64,000 nt of DNA from Pseudomonas sp. PSKL.D1 (GCF_028898945.1 NZ_CP118607.1:2404001-2468000); one strand, 5' to 3'. Counted from the first letter of the stretch, positions 1-9,944 are shown. Notes: generated by a model from the letters alone, not told the origin. A program made the numbers and translations.

Positions 1-2889
1 CGCGTCCAGGGTGGCGCTCAGCAGGTCCTGGCCGCGCTCGAACCGTTCTTTGGCGAATTCCACGATCAGGATGGCGTTTTTCGCGGCCAGGCCCACGGTG
101 GTCAGCAGGCCGACCTGGAAGTACACGTCGTTGGACAGCCCGCGCACACCGGTCAACAGCAGCGCGCCCAGGATGCCCACCGGCACCACCAGCATCACCG
201 CGAACGGTACCGACCAGCTTTCGTACAGGGCCGCCAGGCACAGGAACACGAACAGAATAGAGATGGCATAGAGCAGGGGGGCCTGATTGCCCGCCATGCG
301 CTCCTGGTAGGACGCGCCTGTCCAGGCATAGCCAATGCCTTCGGGCAATTGCCCGACGATCTGCTCGACCGCCGCCATGGCCTCGCCAGAGCTGACCCCC
401 TCTGCCGGCTCACCTACCAGTTCGTAAGAGCCAAAGCCGTTGAAGCGCTCAAGCAACGGGGAAGCAGTGCTCCACGAGGTGCTGGTGAACGCTGACAGCG
501 GCACCATGGCGTCGCTGTCGTTACGCACGTACCAGTCGCCGATGTCTTCGCTCTGCATGCGCTTGTCGACCTGGCCTTGCAGGTAAACCTTCTTTACCCG
601 CCCGGCATCAAGGAAGTCGTTGACGTAGCTGCCGCCCATCACGGTGCTCAGGGTGTTATTGATGTCGCTGGACGCAATGCCCATGGCACCGGCCTTGCGG
701 TCGTCGATGTGCACGTTCAGTTGCGGCGTGTCCTCCAGGCCTTGGGCGCGTACGTTGGCCAGGCGTGGGTCTTTGGCGGCCAGAGCAATGAACTGGTCCC
801 GGGCCTTCAGCAACTCGGCGTGGCCAAGGCCGCCCAGGTCTTGAAGTTGAACGTCGAAGCCGGAGCTTTGCCCCAGGCCCTGGATGGCCGGCGGGGCAAT
901 GACGAACACGTTGGCATCGAGCATCTTCGACAAGGCCATGTTGGCCCGCCGTGCCACGGCTGCTGCGCTGTGTGCCTCGCCCTGGCGTTCACTCCAGTCC
1001 TTGAGCTTGATGAAGGCGCGGCCGGCGTTCTGTGCATTGCCACCATTGCCCAGCCCGCGCACGGTCAGCAGCGAGGCCACTTCCGGCTGTTGCAGCATGT
1101 AGTCCTGCACCTCGTGGGTGACGGCCTGCAGGCGCTCATCGGTACCGCCGACGGGCAGGGTCATCTGCATCATCAGCATGCCTTGGTCTTCTTCAGGCAA
1201 GAAGGCGCTGGGCAGCTTCTGGAACATCAGCGCCACGCCGCCCAGCACCAGCGCGTACACCAGCAGGGCGCGCAGCGGGCGGGCCAGCACCTTGCCGACG
1301 CTGCGCTGGTAGCGCTCGGCGTTGCGGTCGAAGGTGCGGTTGAACCAGCCGAAGAAGCCGCGCTTGGGTTCGCCGTGGTTGTCATGGGGTTTGAGCAGGG
1401 TTGCGCACAAGGCTGGGGTGAGGGTCATCGCCACCAGCACCGACAGCGTCATGGCTGCCACCAGGGTGACCGAGAACTGCCGGTAGATCACGCCCGTCGA
1501 GCCGCCGAAGAACGCCATCGGCACGAATACCGCCGACAGCACCACGGCGATGCCGATCAGCGCACCGCTGATTTCGCTCATCGACTGGCGTGTCGCTTCA
1601 CGGGCTGACAGGCGCTTTTCGGCCATGACGCGCTCGACGTTCTCCACCACCACGATGGCATCGTCCACCAGCAAGCCGATGGCCAGCACCATACCGAACA
1701 TCGTCAGGGTGTTGATCGAGTAACCGAGCATGGCCAGTACACCAAACGTACCCAGCAGTACGACCGGTACGGCAATGGCCGGGATCAGTGTGGCGCGCAG
1801 GTTCTGCATGAACAGGTACATGATCAGCACCACCAGGGCGATGGCTTCGAACAGCGTCATCACCACTTCTTCGATGGAGATTTTCACGAACGGCGCGGTG
1901 TTGTAGGCCACTTCGCTGCGCAGTTGCAGCTGGCTGGGGAAGAACTGTTCCAGCTCACCGAGCTTGGCCTGCACGGCTTCGGCCACGTCGAGGGCGTTGG
2001 CGCCGGTGGCCAGGCTTACGGCCATGCCGCCGGAGGGGCGGCCATTGTGTTCGGCTACCACATCGTAGCTTTCGCTGCCCAGCTCTACCTGGGCGACGTC
2101 GGCCAGGGTGACCACCGCGCCGGAACTGGCGTGTTTTAGCACCACCTCGCGGAACTGCGCCGCGGTTTGCAGCTTGCTGCGGGCGCTGATGGTGGCGTTG
2201 AGCTGCTGGCCGGCGCGGGCGGGCAGGGCGCCGAGCTGGCCGGCGGAGGTGTCGACGTTCTGCGCCTCAAGTGCGCTGCTCACGTCAGAGGGCATCAGTG
2301 CGTACTGCTTGAGTTTGTCCGGGTCGAGCCAGATGCGCATGGCGTAGCTCGAACCCAGCGTGGTCACCTGGCCCACACCCGTCACGCGGCTGATCTGGTC
2401 ATACAGGGTGCTGGAAATGAAGTCGCTGATGTCGGTGGCATTGACGTTGGGGTTATCCGACACCAGCGAGATGATGATCAGAAAGTCGCTGGCCGAGTTG
2501 CGGATCTTGATGCCTTGCTGCTGCACCGTGTCGGGCAGGCGCGATTTGGCCTGCTCCAGCTTGGTCTGCACCAGCATTTGCGCGGTGTTGATGTCGGTGC
2601 CGGCGTCGAAGGTCAGGGTGATGGTGGCGCTGCCGGCCGAGCTGCTGCTGGACGACATGTAGGTGAGGCCGTCCAGGCCGGTCATCTGCTGCTCGATGAC
2701 CTGGGTCACCGAGTCTTCCATGGTCTTGGCCGAGGCGCCGGTATAGGTGGCGCTGAGGGTGATTTGCGGCGGGGCGATGTTCGGGTATTGCGCCAGCGGC
2801 AGCTGGAAGATGGCCAGGCCACCGCCGAGCATCACCAGAATGGCAAGTACCCAGGCGAAAATCGGGCGGTCGATGAAGAAGCGTGCCAT
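1..2889 (-). CDS. RND-family multidrug efflux permease (HAE1/AcrB-MexB type), C-terminus cut by the window edge
   Basis: The reverse strand reads open from an ATG at 2889 to the window edge: 963 codons of a family usually 1,020-1,050 residues long. It starts MARFFIDRPIFAWVLAI, the classic RND amino terminus with TM1. Further in are a long porter domain, the second half of the transmembrane bundle (LVDDAIVVVENVERVMAEK, with the paired Asp of the proton relay) and a second porter repeat. By family knowledge it is the inner-membrane proton-driven pump of a tripartite efflux system, working with the adaptor encoded 10 bp upstream. No outer-membrane channel gene is visible; it may lie beyond the left edge or be supplied in trans. 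Drug specificity cannot be read from the sequence. Confidence 0.95.
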   Translation of the reverse strand, partial: MARFFIDRPIFAWVLAILVMLGGGLAIFQLPLAQYPNIAPPQITLSATYTGASAKTMEDSVTQVIEQQMTGLDGLTYMSSSSSSAGSATITLTFDAGTDINTAQMLVQTKLEQAKSRLPDTVQQQGIKIRNSASDFLIIISLVSDNPNVNATDISDFISSTLYDQISRVTGVGQVTTLGSSYAMRIWLDPDKLKQYALMPSDVSSALEAQNVDTSAGQLGALPARAGQQLNATISARSKLQTAAQFREVVLKHASSGAVVTLADVAQVELGSESYDVVAEHNGRPSGGMAVSLATGANALDVAEAVQAKLGELEQFFPSQLQLRSEVAYNTAPFVKISIEEVVMTLFEAIALVVLIMYLFMQNLRATLIPAIAVPVVLLGTFGVLAMLGYSINTLTMFGMVLAIGLLVDDAIVVVENVERVMAEKRLSAREATRQSMSEISGALIGIAVVLSAVFVPMAFFGGSTGVIYRQFSVTLVAAMTLSVLVAMTLTPALCATLLKPHDNHGEPKRGFFGWFNRTFDRNAERYQRSVGKVLARPLRALLVYALVLGGVALMFQKLPSAFLPEEDQGMLMMQMTLPVGGTDERLQAVTHEVQDYMLQQPEVASLLTVRGLGNGGNAQNAGRAFIKLKDWSERQGEAHSAAAVARRANMALSKMLDANVFVIAPPAIQGLGQSSGFDVQLQDLGGLGHAELLKARDQFIALAAKDPRLANVRAQGLEDTPQLNVHIDDRKAGAMGIASSDINNTLSTVMGGSYVNDFLDAGRVKKVYLQGQVDKRMQSEDIGDWYVRNDSDAMVPLSAFTSTSWSTASPLLERFNGFGSYELVGEPAEGVSSGEAMAAVEQIVGQLPEGIGYAWTGASYQERMAGNQAPLLYAISILFVFLCLAALYESWSVPFAVMLVVPVGILGALLLTGVRGLSNDVYFQVGLLTTVGLAAKNAILIVEFAKERFERGQDLLSATLDA

Positions 2890-2899
2890 GTACTACACC

Positions 2900-4084
2900 T
2901 CACTGGCTGTCGTTATGGGCAGTGAGGGCGTTGTCACGCACCTGCACCTGCTGGCCGACGCGGACCTTCTGCAGGCCCTGGACGATCACCTGATCACCGG
3001 CGGCCAGGCCTTCGCTGATCCACCATTGGTTGTCCACGGCGCGGGCCAGGGTCAGTTCGCGTTGCTCGACCTTGCCGTCGACCACCACCAGTGCTGTTGC
3101 ACCGCCGCGTTCATCACGGCTCACGGCCTGTTGCGGCACCAGGATGGCATCGGGCTGCACGCCCTCCTGCAAGGTTGCCTTCAGGTACATGCCGGGCATC
3201 AGCAGGCCTTCCGGGTTGGGTACCACGGCACGGAAGGTCACGCTGCCGGTGCTTTCGTCCACGCTCACGCCGTTGAAGGTGAGGGTGCCGGCGTGGGCGT
3301 AGGTGCTGCCGTCTTCCAGCTCCAGGCTGATGCGTGTGGCGTCTTTCTGGTCGCTGGGTGCCAGCTTGCCTTCGGCCAGCTCGCGCTTGAGGCGCAGCAA
3401 CGTGCTGCTGGGCTGGGTGAAGTCGACGTAGATCGGGTCCAGTTGCTGCACGGTGGTCAGGGCCGTGGTCTGCTCTGCGGTCACCAGCGCGCCCGGCGTG
3501 ACCGATGACGTTGCCGTGCGGCCATCAATGGGGGCGTTGATGCGGGTGTAGCCGAGGTTGATCTGCGCCGTGCGCCGGGAGGCTTCGGCCGACTGTAAAC
3601 TGGCGCGTGCTTCCAGCAGCGAGGCCTGGGCGCTCTCGTTGTCTTCGGCGCTGATGGCGTCGATCTTCACCAGTTGCGCGTCGCGCTTGGCCTTCAGTTC
3701 CGCCGCCTTGAGCGTGGCGCGGGCAGAGCTGACCGTCGCCTCGGCCTGGGCCAGCGTGGCCTGGTAGGACTGCGGGTCGATCTGATACAGCGCCTGGCCG
3801 GCCTTGACCGTATCGCCTTCGTTGAACAGGCGCTTTTGAATGATGCCGCCAACCTGCGGGCGGATTTCGGCGATCAGGTGTGCCGTGGCGCGCCCGGGCA
3901 GCGTGGTGCTGAGCGCCTGGGGCGTGCTGGTTACCGGGTGGACTACCACTTCCTGAAGTGGCATTTGCGCGGTTGGGCCTTTGCCTTCGCCGCAGCCACC
4001 GAGCACGATCAGGCCGGTACTGAGCAGCAGGGCGCGCGCCAACGGCGAGCGGGTGAACATCAGGGATTGAAATAGGGTCGGCAT
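2900..4084 (-). CDS. RND efflux periplasmic adaptor (membrane fusion protein, lipoprotein)
   Basis: 394 residues. It has a hydrophobic signal segment with a lipobox (LGGC, Cys near residue 33), so it is probably an inner-membrane-anchored periplasmic lipoprotein like MexA/AcrA. After that come the barrel-sandwich segment (IRPQVGGIIQKRLFNEGDTV), an alpha-helical hairpin rich in Ala/Glu, and beta-barrel and membrane-proximal domains. The start at 4084 is chosen because AGGAG lies about 7 bp upstream; a longer in-frame extension to 4189 has no ribosome site and runs into low-complexity sequence. It is co-transcribed with the permease (10-bp gap) and divergent from the sensor kinase, which suggests the two-component pair controls the pump. 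Confidence 0.93.
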   Translation of the reverse strand: MPTLFQSLMFTRSPLARALLLSTGLIVLGGCGEGKGPTAQMPLQEVVVHPVTSTPQALSTTLPGRATAHLIAEIRPQVGGIIQKRLFNEGDTVKAGQALYQIDPQSYQATLAQAEATVSSARATLKAAELKAKRDAQLVKIDAISAEDNESAQASLLEARASLQSAEASRRTAQINLGYTRINAPIDGRTATSSVTPGALVTAEQTTALTTVQQLDPIYVDFTQPSSTLLRLKRELAEGKLAPSDQKDATRISLELEDGSTYAHAGTLTFNGVSVDESTGSVTFRAVVPNPEGLLMPGMYLKATLQEGVQPDAILVPQQAVSRDERGGATALVVVDGKVEQRELTLARAVDNQWWISEGLAAGDQVIVQGLQKVRVGQQVQVRDNALTAHNDSQ

Positions 4085-4200
4085 CGTGTGCTCCTGTTCG
4101 ATGCCATCAGGGTGCTCGGCAAATGTGCAGGGAATGTGCAGAAATATGGGAGATTGCCCGCCACGCCTTGCCCGCCCGGCGGGTGGCACGTTTCAATGGG

Positions 4201-4314
4201 TGTGGGAGCGGCCTTGTGTCGCGAAAGGGCTGCGAAGCGGCCCCAAGATCTCGATGACAGCATAGATTTTGGGGCCGCTTCGCAGCCCTTTCGCGACACA
4301 AGGCCGCTCCCACA
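4201..4314. repeat. REP-type inverted repeat with perfect 44-bp arms (family 2)
   Basis: The 44-bp arm at 4201-4244 is the exact reverse complement of 4271-4314, separated by 26 bp. The arm begins TGTGGGAGCGGCCTTGTGTC and ends AAGCGGCCCC. A diverged copy lies at 34841-34957. It sits between the divergently transcribed adaptor and kinase genes, where a long hairpin could affect either transcript. It resembles paired Pseudomonas REP sequences (REPIN/BIME). Confidence 0.85.
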
Positions 4315-4367
4315 TTGACCGCGTCGCTTTACGTTTAGAGTTATTCCCTAACCTTCAAGGCCACTGG

Positions 4368-5762
4368 ATGAAAATAAGCCTGTCCACCAAATTCTTCTGC
4401 GCCATGCTCGCGGTCTGTGCATTCGCCGTGCTGGGCATGGTGTTTGCCGCGTACCTGAGCCTGAAGTACGGCTTTCTCGGCTACCTCAATCAGCAGGCAG
4501 AAGAGCGCATGGACCGCATCGTGCCACGGGTCGAGCAGGCCTACGCCCGGCATGGCAGCTGGGACTTCATCCGCACCGACAAGGACAACTGGTTCGAGCT
4601 GCTTCGCCCTGACGAGGCCCAGCCCGACAAAGTCTTCGACCCCAGCCTGCTGACCGTCTCGGACCTGACCGGCGCCTTCGTGCGCTTTGCCCTGCTGGAC
4701 GCTCAGCGCCAGCCCATCATCGGCTATCAGGCGGCGGCCAGCGACATGCTGTTGCGCCCCATCCACCATCAAGGCCAGGTGGTCGGCTGGATGGCACTGG
4801 CGCCGCTGCAGTCGGTCACCAGTGTGGGTGACCGGCGCTTCCAGCTCAACCAACTGCGCTCCAGCCTGCTGATCGGCCTGGCCTGCCTGCTGGCCACGGC
4901 GGTGATTGCCTGGTGGTTGAGCCGCGCGTTGTTGCGCCCGGTGCGCGAAGTGGCCGGCGCCACCCACCGCTTGGCGGCGGGCGATTACGCCATTCAACTG
5001 CCGGTACGTTCGGCCGATGAAGCCGGGCAACTGGCCGGCGATTTCAACCGCATGGCGGCCACCCTGGCCAGCAACGAGCGCCTGCGCCGCGACTTCATGG
5101 CTGACATTTCCCACGAGCTGCGCACACCGCTGGCGGTGATGCGTGCGGAGCTTGAAGCCATGGAGGACGGCATTCGCCCGCTTGACGGCAATGCGCTGCG
5201 TTCGCTGCAAGGGGAGGTGGGGGCGTTGAGCAAGCTGGTGGATGACCTGTTCGAATTGTCCTTGGCGGAAGTCGGCGGCCCCACGTACCGACGTGAACGC
5301 ATCGACCTGCGGGTATTGCTGCCGGTGGTGGCCGACGCGTTCGGCGCCAGCTTCGCCGAGCGTGGCCTGGCCCTGCGCGTCGAACTGCCCGAGCAGCCCT
5401 TGTGGGTGATGGGCGACGAGTCGCGCCTGGGCCAGTTGCTGCACAACCTGCTGGAGAACAGCCGCCGCTACACCGATTCAGGCGGGTACACGGTGTTGCG
5501 GGCTTTCCAGCAAGGTGACCAGGTGTTGGTACAGTGTGAGGACACCGCGCCGGGCGTGGACAGCGCCTCGCTGGCACGTTTGTTCGAGCGCTTTTATCGT
5601 GCCGAACGTTCGCGTAACCGGGCCAGTGGCGGTACCGGGTTGGGCCTGGCAATTTGCCGGGGCATTGCCGAAGTGCATGGTGGCAAGCTTTCGGCCCAGG
5701 CGTCGGCCATGGGCGGGTTGTTGCTGGAATTGGCGTTGCCCGTTGCAGGAGAGCAGCCATGA
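4368..5762 (+). CDS. Sensor histidine kinase, BaeS-like
   Basis: 464 residues. TM1 lies at about 8-30, a periplasmic sensor segment follows, then TM2 near 160-185 ([17 protein letters not shown]) and a HAMP linker. The H-box is [10 protein letters not shown] with the phospho-acceptor at His249, followed by an N-box ([12 protein letters not shown]) and G-boxes ([12 protein letters not shown]). Start 4368 is chosen because translation from there begins with the membrane anchor; upstream in-frame codons run through the REP repeat. The stop overlaps the start of the response regulator (ATGA). By family knowledge it autophosphorylates in response to envelope stress or toxic compounds and phosphorylates the regulator. 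The nearby RND pump is the obvious target, by inference. Confidence 0.93.
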   Translation: MKISLSTKFFCAMLAVCAFAVLGMVFAAYLSLKYGFLGYLNQQAEERMDRIVPRVEQAYARHGSWDFIRTDKDNWFELLRPDEAQPDKVFDPSLLTVSDLTGAFVRFALLDAQRQPIIGYQAAASDMLLRPIHHQGQVVGWMALAPLQSVTSVGDRRFQLNQLRSSLLIGLACLLATAVIAWWLSRALLRPVREVAGATHRLAAGDYAIQLPVRSADEAGQLAGDFNRMAATLASNERLRRDFMADISHELRTPLAVMRAELEAMEDGIRPLDGNALRSLQGEVGALSKLVDDLFELSLAEVGGPTYRRERIDLRVLLPVVADAFGASFAERGLALRVELPEQPLWVMGDESRLGQLLHNLLENSRRYTDSGGYTVLRAFQQGDQVLVQCEDTAPGVDSASLARLFERFYRAERSRNRASGGTGLGLAICRGIAEVHGGKLSAQASAMGGLLLELALPVAGEQP

Positions 5763-6421
5763 AGCGGATTTTGTTGGTGGAAGACGAGCCCAAGCTGGCG
5801 GCACTGGTGGGTGATTACCTGCGTGTGGGTGGCTACACGGTCGATCACCTGGACGAAGGGCTGGCGGTGATTCCAGCGATTCGCCAGCAGCCCTATGACC
5901 TGTTGTTGCTCGACCTGATGCTGCCCGGCCGCGACGGCCTGGACATCTGCCGGGAACTGCGTGGTTTCAGCGCCATGCCGCTGATCATGATGACCGCCCG
6001 GGTGGATGAGATCGACCGGTTGCTGGGGTTGGAGCTGGGGGCCGACGACTACATCTGCAAACCGTTTTCGCCCCGGGAACTGGTGGCGCGGGTCAAGGCC
6101 GTGCTGCGCCGCAGCGGGGCGCAGGCGCCAAGCCTGGGCCTGGAGCTGGATGCCAGCACGTTCCAGGCACGTTACCGTGGGGTGGCGATGGACCTGACCC
6201 CGGTGGAGTTCCGCATGCTCGCCGCACTGGCGGCCCGGCCTGGCCAGGTGCTGTCGCGGGACCAGTTGATGAACCACATCTACCAGGACCACCGTGTGGT
6301 CGCCGACCGCACGGTGGACAGCCATGTGAAGAACTTGCGGCGCAAGCTCACGGCGATCACCCCGGGGCATGACCCGGTGCGGTCGGTGTATGGGGTGGGG
6401 TATAGCCTGGAGTTCGAGTGA
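5759..6421 (+). CDS. OmpR/PhoB-family response regulator, BaeR-like
   Basis: 220 residues. The receiver domain (1-120) has an acidic pocket at Glu8/Asp9, phospho-acceptor Asp52 in [10 protein letters not shown], and the conserved Lys101 in ICKPF. The C-terminal winged helix (about 130-220) contains the typical segment [15 protein letters not shown] and ends [11 protein letters not shown]. The ATG at 5759 overlaps the kinase stop by 4 bp, so the pair is translationally coupled. It probably regulates the divergent RND operon. Confidence 0.95.
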   Translation: MKRILLVEDEPKLAALVGDYLRVGGYTVDHLDEGLAVIPAIRQQPYDLLLLDLMLPGRDGLDICRELRGFSAMPLIMMTARVDEIDRLLGLELGADDYICKPFSPRELVARVKAVLRRSGAQAPSLGLELDASTFQARYRGVAMDLTPVEFRMLAALAARPGQVLSRDQLMNHIYQDHRVVADRTVDSHVKNLRRKLTAITPGHDPVRSVYGVGYSLEFE

Positions 6422-6477
6422 TTTGCAGGATACTAACCAGCCTTTTGAGCTGCGCTGTCGCCCAGGGAAATGCGGCC

Positions 6478-6562
6478 TGTAGGAGCGGCTTTAGCCGCGA
6501 AGCAAGCGACGCGGTGGCTGGCACCGGCTGTGCCGGTGATCGCGGATGAATCCGCTCCTACA
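6478..6562. repeat. REP pair, family 1, overlapping the lysR 3' end
   Basis: The arm TGTAGGAGCGGCTTTAGCCG at 6478-6500 is inverted at 6540-6562 with the variant TCGCGGATGAATCCGCTCCT. A secondary hairpin, ACCGGCTGTGCCGGT, lies between them. The right arm supplies the stop codon of the convergent LysR gene. This is the same family as the repeats at 37966, 41613, 46902, 47583 and 54215. Confidence 0.8.
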
Positions 6563-7349
6563 CAGGCTGCGCAAGCCTGGCGCGCAGTTGCCTGACCCCT
6601 TCAATCTCAAGCGCCTGCGCGCTGTAACACAAGCCAATCCGCCGACGCAGGTCCAACTGCGGCAACGCCTGCACCTCCACGCCGGGATGCTGTTGTGCAA
6701 GTGATTGCGGAACGATCGCCCTGCCCACGCCCGCGTCAACCAATGCCAGCGCCAGGGCGAAGGTTTCGGCTTCACCCGCCGGCGCATCGCTGCCGTAGAA
6801 CGGCAACAACCGCTGGTGGCTGACATGCCCCGGGCAGGTCACCCAGTCGCTGGGCTGAGCGTCGAGGGGCAGGGCAACGACAAACGCGTCGTTGTGCAGT
6901 GGCAAAAACAGTTCGTCTTCACAGCGCAGTTCTTCGCTGGCCAGCCTGGCCACGCCCGCGCAACCGCTCACCAGCTGCAAGCGCAACGTCGGCTGCAGTG
7001 CGCTTGCGGCCATCACCACCTGCTTGACCACCTGCGCGCCGACGTCCTGCTCCACACCAATCTGCAGGGGTTCACGCACACGTTCCTGCCGAAAGCGGCC
7101 GACCAGGCGCGTAGCATCGGCGACCATCCGTTGCGCCTCGGGGTAGAGCGCCCGGGCATCTTCGGTCACTTCCACGCCACGGGCCTTGCGCACGAACAGC
7201 GTGGTGCCCAGTGCGTCTTCCAGTGCCTTGATGCTGCCCGACAGGGCCGGCTGGCTGAGGTGGATTGCGCGGGCCGCGGTGGTGATGTTGCGTGCCTCGA
7301 ACACGGCAATGAATGCCTTGAGCTGCCGATAGTCCATTGCCTTACCCAT
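6558..7349 (-). CDS. LysR-family transcriptional regulator
   Basis: 263 residues. It has an N-terminal winged HTH of LysR type (MDYRQLKAFIAVFEARNITT, then AARAIHLSQPALSGSIKALE) and a shortened substrate-binding domain; family members are usually near 300 residues. The start could be 7349 or the in-frame ATG at 7337 just before MDYRQ. It is divergent from the SDR gene across about 110 bp, the usual arrangement for a LysR regulator and its target, so control of that gene is inferred. The stop codon (TAG) lies inside a REP arm, so the last residues may have been altered by REP insertion. Confidence 0.9.
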   Translation of the reverse strand: MGKAMDYRQLKAFIAVFEARNITTAARAIHLSQPALSGSIKALEDALGTTLFVRKARGVEVTEDARALYPEAQRMVADATRLVGRFRQERVREPLQIGVEQDVGAQVVKQVVMAASALQPTLRLQLVSGCAGVARLASEELRCEDELFLPLHNDAFVVALPLDAQPSDWVTCPGHVSHQRLLPFYGSDAPAGEAETFALALALVDAGVGRAIVPQSLAQQHPGVEVQALPQLDLRRRIGLCYSAQALEIEGVRQLRARLAQPV

Positions 7350-7460
7350 AACTTTTACCGATGGCAGCCAAAAGAATATCCCATTTTTCGTGCCTTTGAC
7401 CGGCTTCTATACTCGTTCTGCGGCTTAACCATAGGCATTCTGAATTACAGGACTCGTGCA

Positions 7461-8192
7461 ATGACCACTACCCACAAACCCCTCGTCGTCATTACCGGCG
7501 CCAGCTCCGGCATTGGCCTGGCCACGGCCAGGCTGCTTTCAGAGCGCGGCCATGCGCTGCTGCTGATTTCGCGTCGTCTGGAGCCCATGCTGCAACTGGG
7601 CCTGCCCAACAGCCTGGCACTGTCGGTCGACATCACCGACCGCCAAGCGTTGGTGGCCGCCGTGGCCCAGGCAGAGAAAAAGTTCGGCCCGGTGGATGCG
7701 ATCATCAACAATGCCGGCGTGATGCTGCTGGGCAGCATTACCAGCCAGGACCCGAACGAGTGGGACCGCATGCTGGACGTCAACGTGCGCGGCCTGCTCA
7801 ACGGCATCTTCGCCGTGACCCAGGGCATGGTCGCGCGCCAGCACGGCACCATCATCAACGTCAGTTCGGTGGCGGGGCGCAAGGCATTCCCCAACCATGT
7901 AGCCTACGTCGGCACCAAGTTCGCCGTCACCGGCCTTTCGGAAAACCTGCGCGAGGAACTGTCGCCGAGCAATGTGCGGGTGATCACCATCGAGCCCGGT
8001 GCGGTGGATACCGAACTGCTGAGCCACACCACCGACGATGCCATCAAGGCTGGCTATAACGACTGGAAGCAGGAAATGGGCGGGGTATTGAGCGCCGAGA
8101 CCATCGCCGAGGCCATTGGCTTTGCTTATGGCCAACCCCAGTCGGTGTGCGTGCGCGAGATCGTGGTGTGCGCTACTCGCCAGCAGCCGTGA
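7461..8192 (+). CDS. Short-chain dehydrogenase/reductase (SDR)
   Basis: 243 residues of classical SDR form. The cofactor loop is TGASSGIG near residue 11, followed by NNAG, a catalytic Ser in NVSSVAG, and YVGTK (YxxxK). The start at 7461 has AGGA about 8 bp upstream. It is a soluble NAD(P)-dependent oxidoreductase; the substrate cannot be predicted. It is probably regulated by the divergent LysR protein. Its last 20 bp overlap the convergent GNAT gene. Confidence 0.93.
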   Translation: MTTTHKPLVVITGASSGIGLATARLLSERGHALLLISRRLEPMLQLGLPNSLALSVDITDRQALVAAVAQAEKKFGPVDAIINNAGVMLLGSITSQDPNEWDRMLDVNVRGLLNGIFAVTQGMVARQHGTIINVSSVAGRKAFPNHVAYVGTKFAVTGLSENLREELSPSNVRVITIEPGAVDTELLSHTTDDAIKAGYNDWKQEMGGVLSAETIAEAIGFAYGQPQSVCVREIVVCATRQQP

Positions 8193-8640
8193 GTACCTTG
8201 CGCATGAACACCCGCGCAAAGCCGTGCTCATGCGCCCGGTGGGTTTCTTCAAAACCTTGTTTGCGGTAGATCGCGAGGTTTTCGGTCATGCGTTCGTGGG
8301 TGTAGAGGCGTATCGCTTCGCACCCGGCCTGGCGCGCGTGCCGCTCGCACAGTTGCAGTAGCGCCTTGCCAATGCCCTGGCCCTTGCAGCTGGGCAGCAC
8401 GGCGACGTTGACCAGCAGCATGTCGCCGTCGGCCCGGCCCATGACCAGTACACCGACCACCTGCGCCTGCTGCAACGCTACATACACTTCGGACTGGGCG
8501 ATCACCTGGCCATAGTCTTCGAGCATGGGGGCCGGCGGCTTGCCGATGCGGGCGATGTAGGGCGTGTAGGCCTCGTTGACCAACGCGGTAATGGCTTGTG
8601 CGTCGGCTTGCCCAGCCTGGCGAAAGGTAAGTGTGTGCAT
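8173..8640 (-). CDS. GNAT-family N-acetyltransferase
   Basis: 155 residues of GNAT fold. The acetyl-CoA binding motif is near residues 86-98 (LPSCKGQGIGKALL, matching Q/RxxGxG/A), and the C-terminal strand/helix follows (YTHERMTENLAIYRKQGF, in which NxxxYxxxGF is typical). The substrate is unknown. It is convergent with the SDR gene and divergent from the MFS transporter across 101 bp. Confidence 0.9.
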   Translation of the reverse strand: MHTLTFRQAGQADAQAITALVNEAYTPYIARIGKPPAPMLEDYGQVIAQSEVYVALQQAQVVGVLVMGRADGDMLLVNVAVLPSCKGQGIGKALLQLCERHARQAGCEAIRLYTHERMTENLAIYRKQGFEETHRAHEHGFARVFMRKVLTAAGE

Positions 8641-8741
8641 CGCTTTACTCCGTGGATTTCATATCCAAGTGGTCAGCTACCCATGTTAGAAACGTGCCCC
8701 GTACAACAATAATGACGGGCTTGCCTGCTAAGGAAAACCTG

Positions 8742-9944
8742 ATGTCCCCCTCGGCCCCGGCCACTCATTCACCTGCTCAAGGCCTGTTTGGCTTGTTCTG
8801 CCTGAGCAGCTACCTGCTGTCCCTTTCCTACGGTGCCACGTTTCTGCTGGCCATGATGCTGCGTGCCCACGGGGCGAGCGAAGCCGATGCCGGTACGGTC
8901 ATTTCTGCCGCGATGCTCAGCACGTTCGTGGCCGTTGTGTTTGCCGGGCACCTGACCGACTGGGTCGGCGCCCCTCGGGCCATTGCCGCGGGCGCTGTGT
9001 TTTTGGCCGCCGCCTGCCTGGGGTTTGCCGCCGTGCCGGGCCTGGGCAATGCCTTGTTGCTGTTTGGCCTGTTGCTGGGTTTTGGCTGGGGCGTGTTCTA
9101 CACCCTGGGGCCGATCGTGGTGGCGATGCTGGTGGAGCCAACGCGGCGGGTCAAGTACTTCGCCTTGCTGTCGGGCAGCATGATGACCGGTATCGGCACA
9201 GGGCCGCTGCTGGGCCGCTTGGCGCAGGGGCTTGGTTACCCGGTGGAGGCGGCCTTTGTCGTGGCGGCCCTGGCCAGCCTGCTCGGCGGCGTACTGTTTT
9301 TACTGATGGGGCCGCGTATCCAGCAGCATCGCAATGCCGTTGCGGTGTGCAAAATTACCCCGTCTGCCGTGGGTGCCGTTCTGTCTTCGAAGGCCGCGTT
9401 CGCCATCCTCATGGTGGGGTTGGGCGGTGCGATTTTTGGTGGGCTGTCCAGTTTCCAGACCTCGTTCGCCGCGCTGCGGCAACTGGACTACTCGCTGTTC
9501 TTCATCGGCTTCATGTCGGCAGCGATTGCCTGCCGGTTGCTGATTGCAGGCTTTATCGTCAAGCGTGACCCGTACCTGATGGCTTGCCTGCTGACAGGGC
9601 TGATGGTGCTGTCGGTGCTGATGTTCATGTATTGGGTGCATGACGCGGCCACCTACGTGCTCGCTGCCATTGTACTTGGGGTGGGTTATGGGCTGACTTA
9701 TTCGGTCATCAACGGGCTGGCAGCCAACGAAGCGCCCGCCGGGCAGACTGCGCAGGCCCTGTTGCTGTTCAGCCTGGCGTACTTCGTGGGCGTGTTTGGC
9801 TTCCCGCTGCTGGCGGGCAAGGTGATCGTGCAGGCGGGGATGGCAGCCTTGCTGCAGTTGGTATTGTTGATTGCCTGCGTAAACTGGCTGGTCACCGTGG
9901 GCAGGCTGCTTTGGCGCCGCATGCAGATAGCAGCAGTGGCTTGA
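8742..9944 (+). CDS. Major facilitator superfamily transporter
   Basis: 400 residues with about twelve hydrophobic segments. The MFS signature loop between TM2 and TM3 reads GHLTDWVGAPRAI. The start at 8742 is preceded by AAGGA at good spacing and begins the protein just before TM1; upstream in-frame ATGs (8631, 8712) lack this. By family it is an inner-membrane secondary transporter, probably an exporter. There is no clue to its substrate; the neighbouring GNAT gene is read in the opposite direction. Confidence 0.9.
   Translation: MSPSAPATHSPAQGLFGLFCLSSYLLSLSYGATFLLAMMLRAHGASEADAGTVISAAMLSTFVAVVFAGHLTDWVGAPRAIAAGAVFLAAACLGFAAVPGLGNALLLFGLLLGFGWGVFYTLGPIVVAMLVEPTRRVKYFALLSGSMMTGIGTGPLLGRLAQGLGYPVEAAFVVAALASLLGGVLFLLMGPRIQQHRNAVAVCKITPSAVGAVLSSKAAFAILMVGLGGAIFGGLSSFQTSFAALRQLDYSLFFIGFMSAAIACRLLIAGFIVKRDPYLMACLLTGLMVLSVLMFMYWVHDAATYVLAAIVLGVGYGLTYSVINGLAANEAPAGQTAQALLLFSLAYFVGVFGFPLLAGKVIVQAGMAALLQLVLLIACVNWLVTVGRLLWRRMQIAAVA

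Noticed and set aside
577..1608. A 343-codon plus-strand frame inside the RND permease
   Set aside because: The minus strand encodes an unbroken RND permease here; the plus frame has no family resemblance.
7400..7425. Possible sigma-70 -35/-10 pair (TTGACC, TATACT) before the SDR gene
   Set aside because: The elements are only 6 bp apart, far from the required 16-18 bp.
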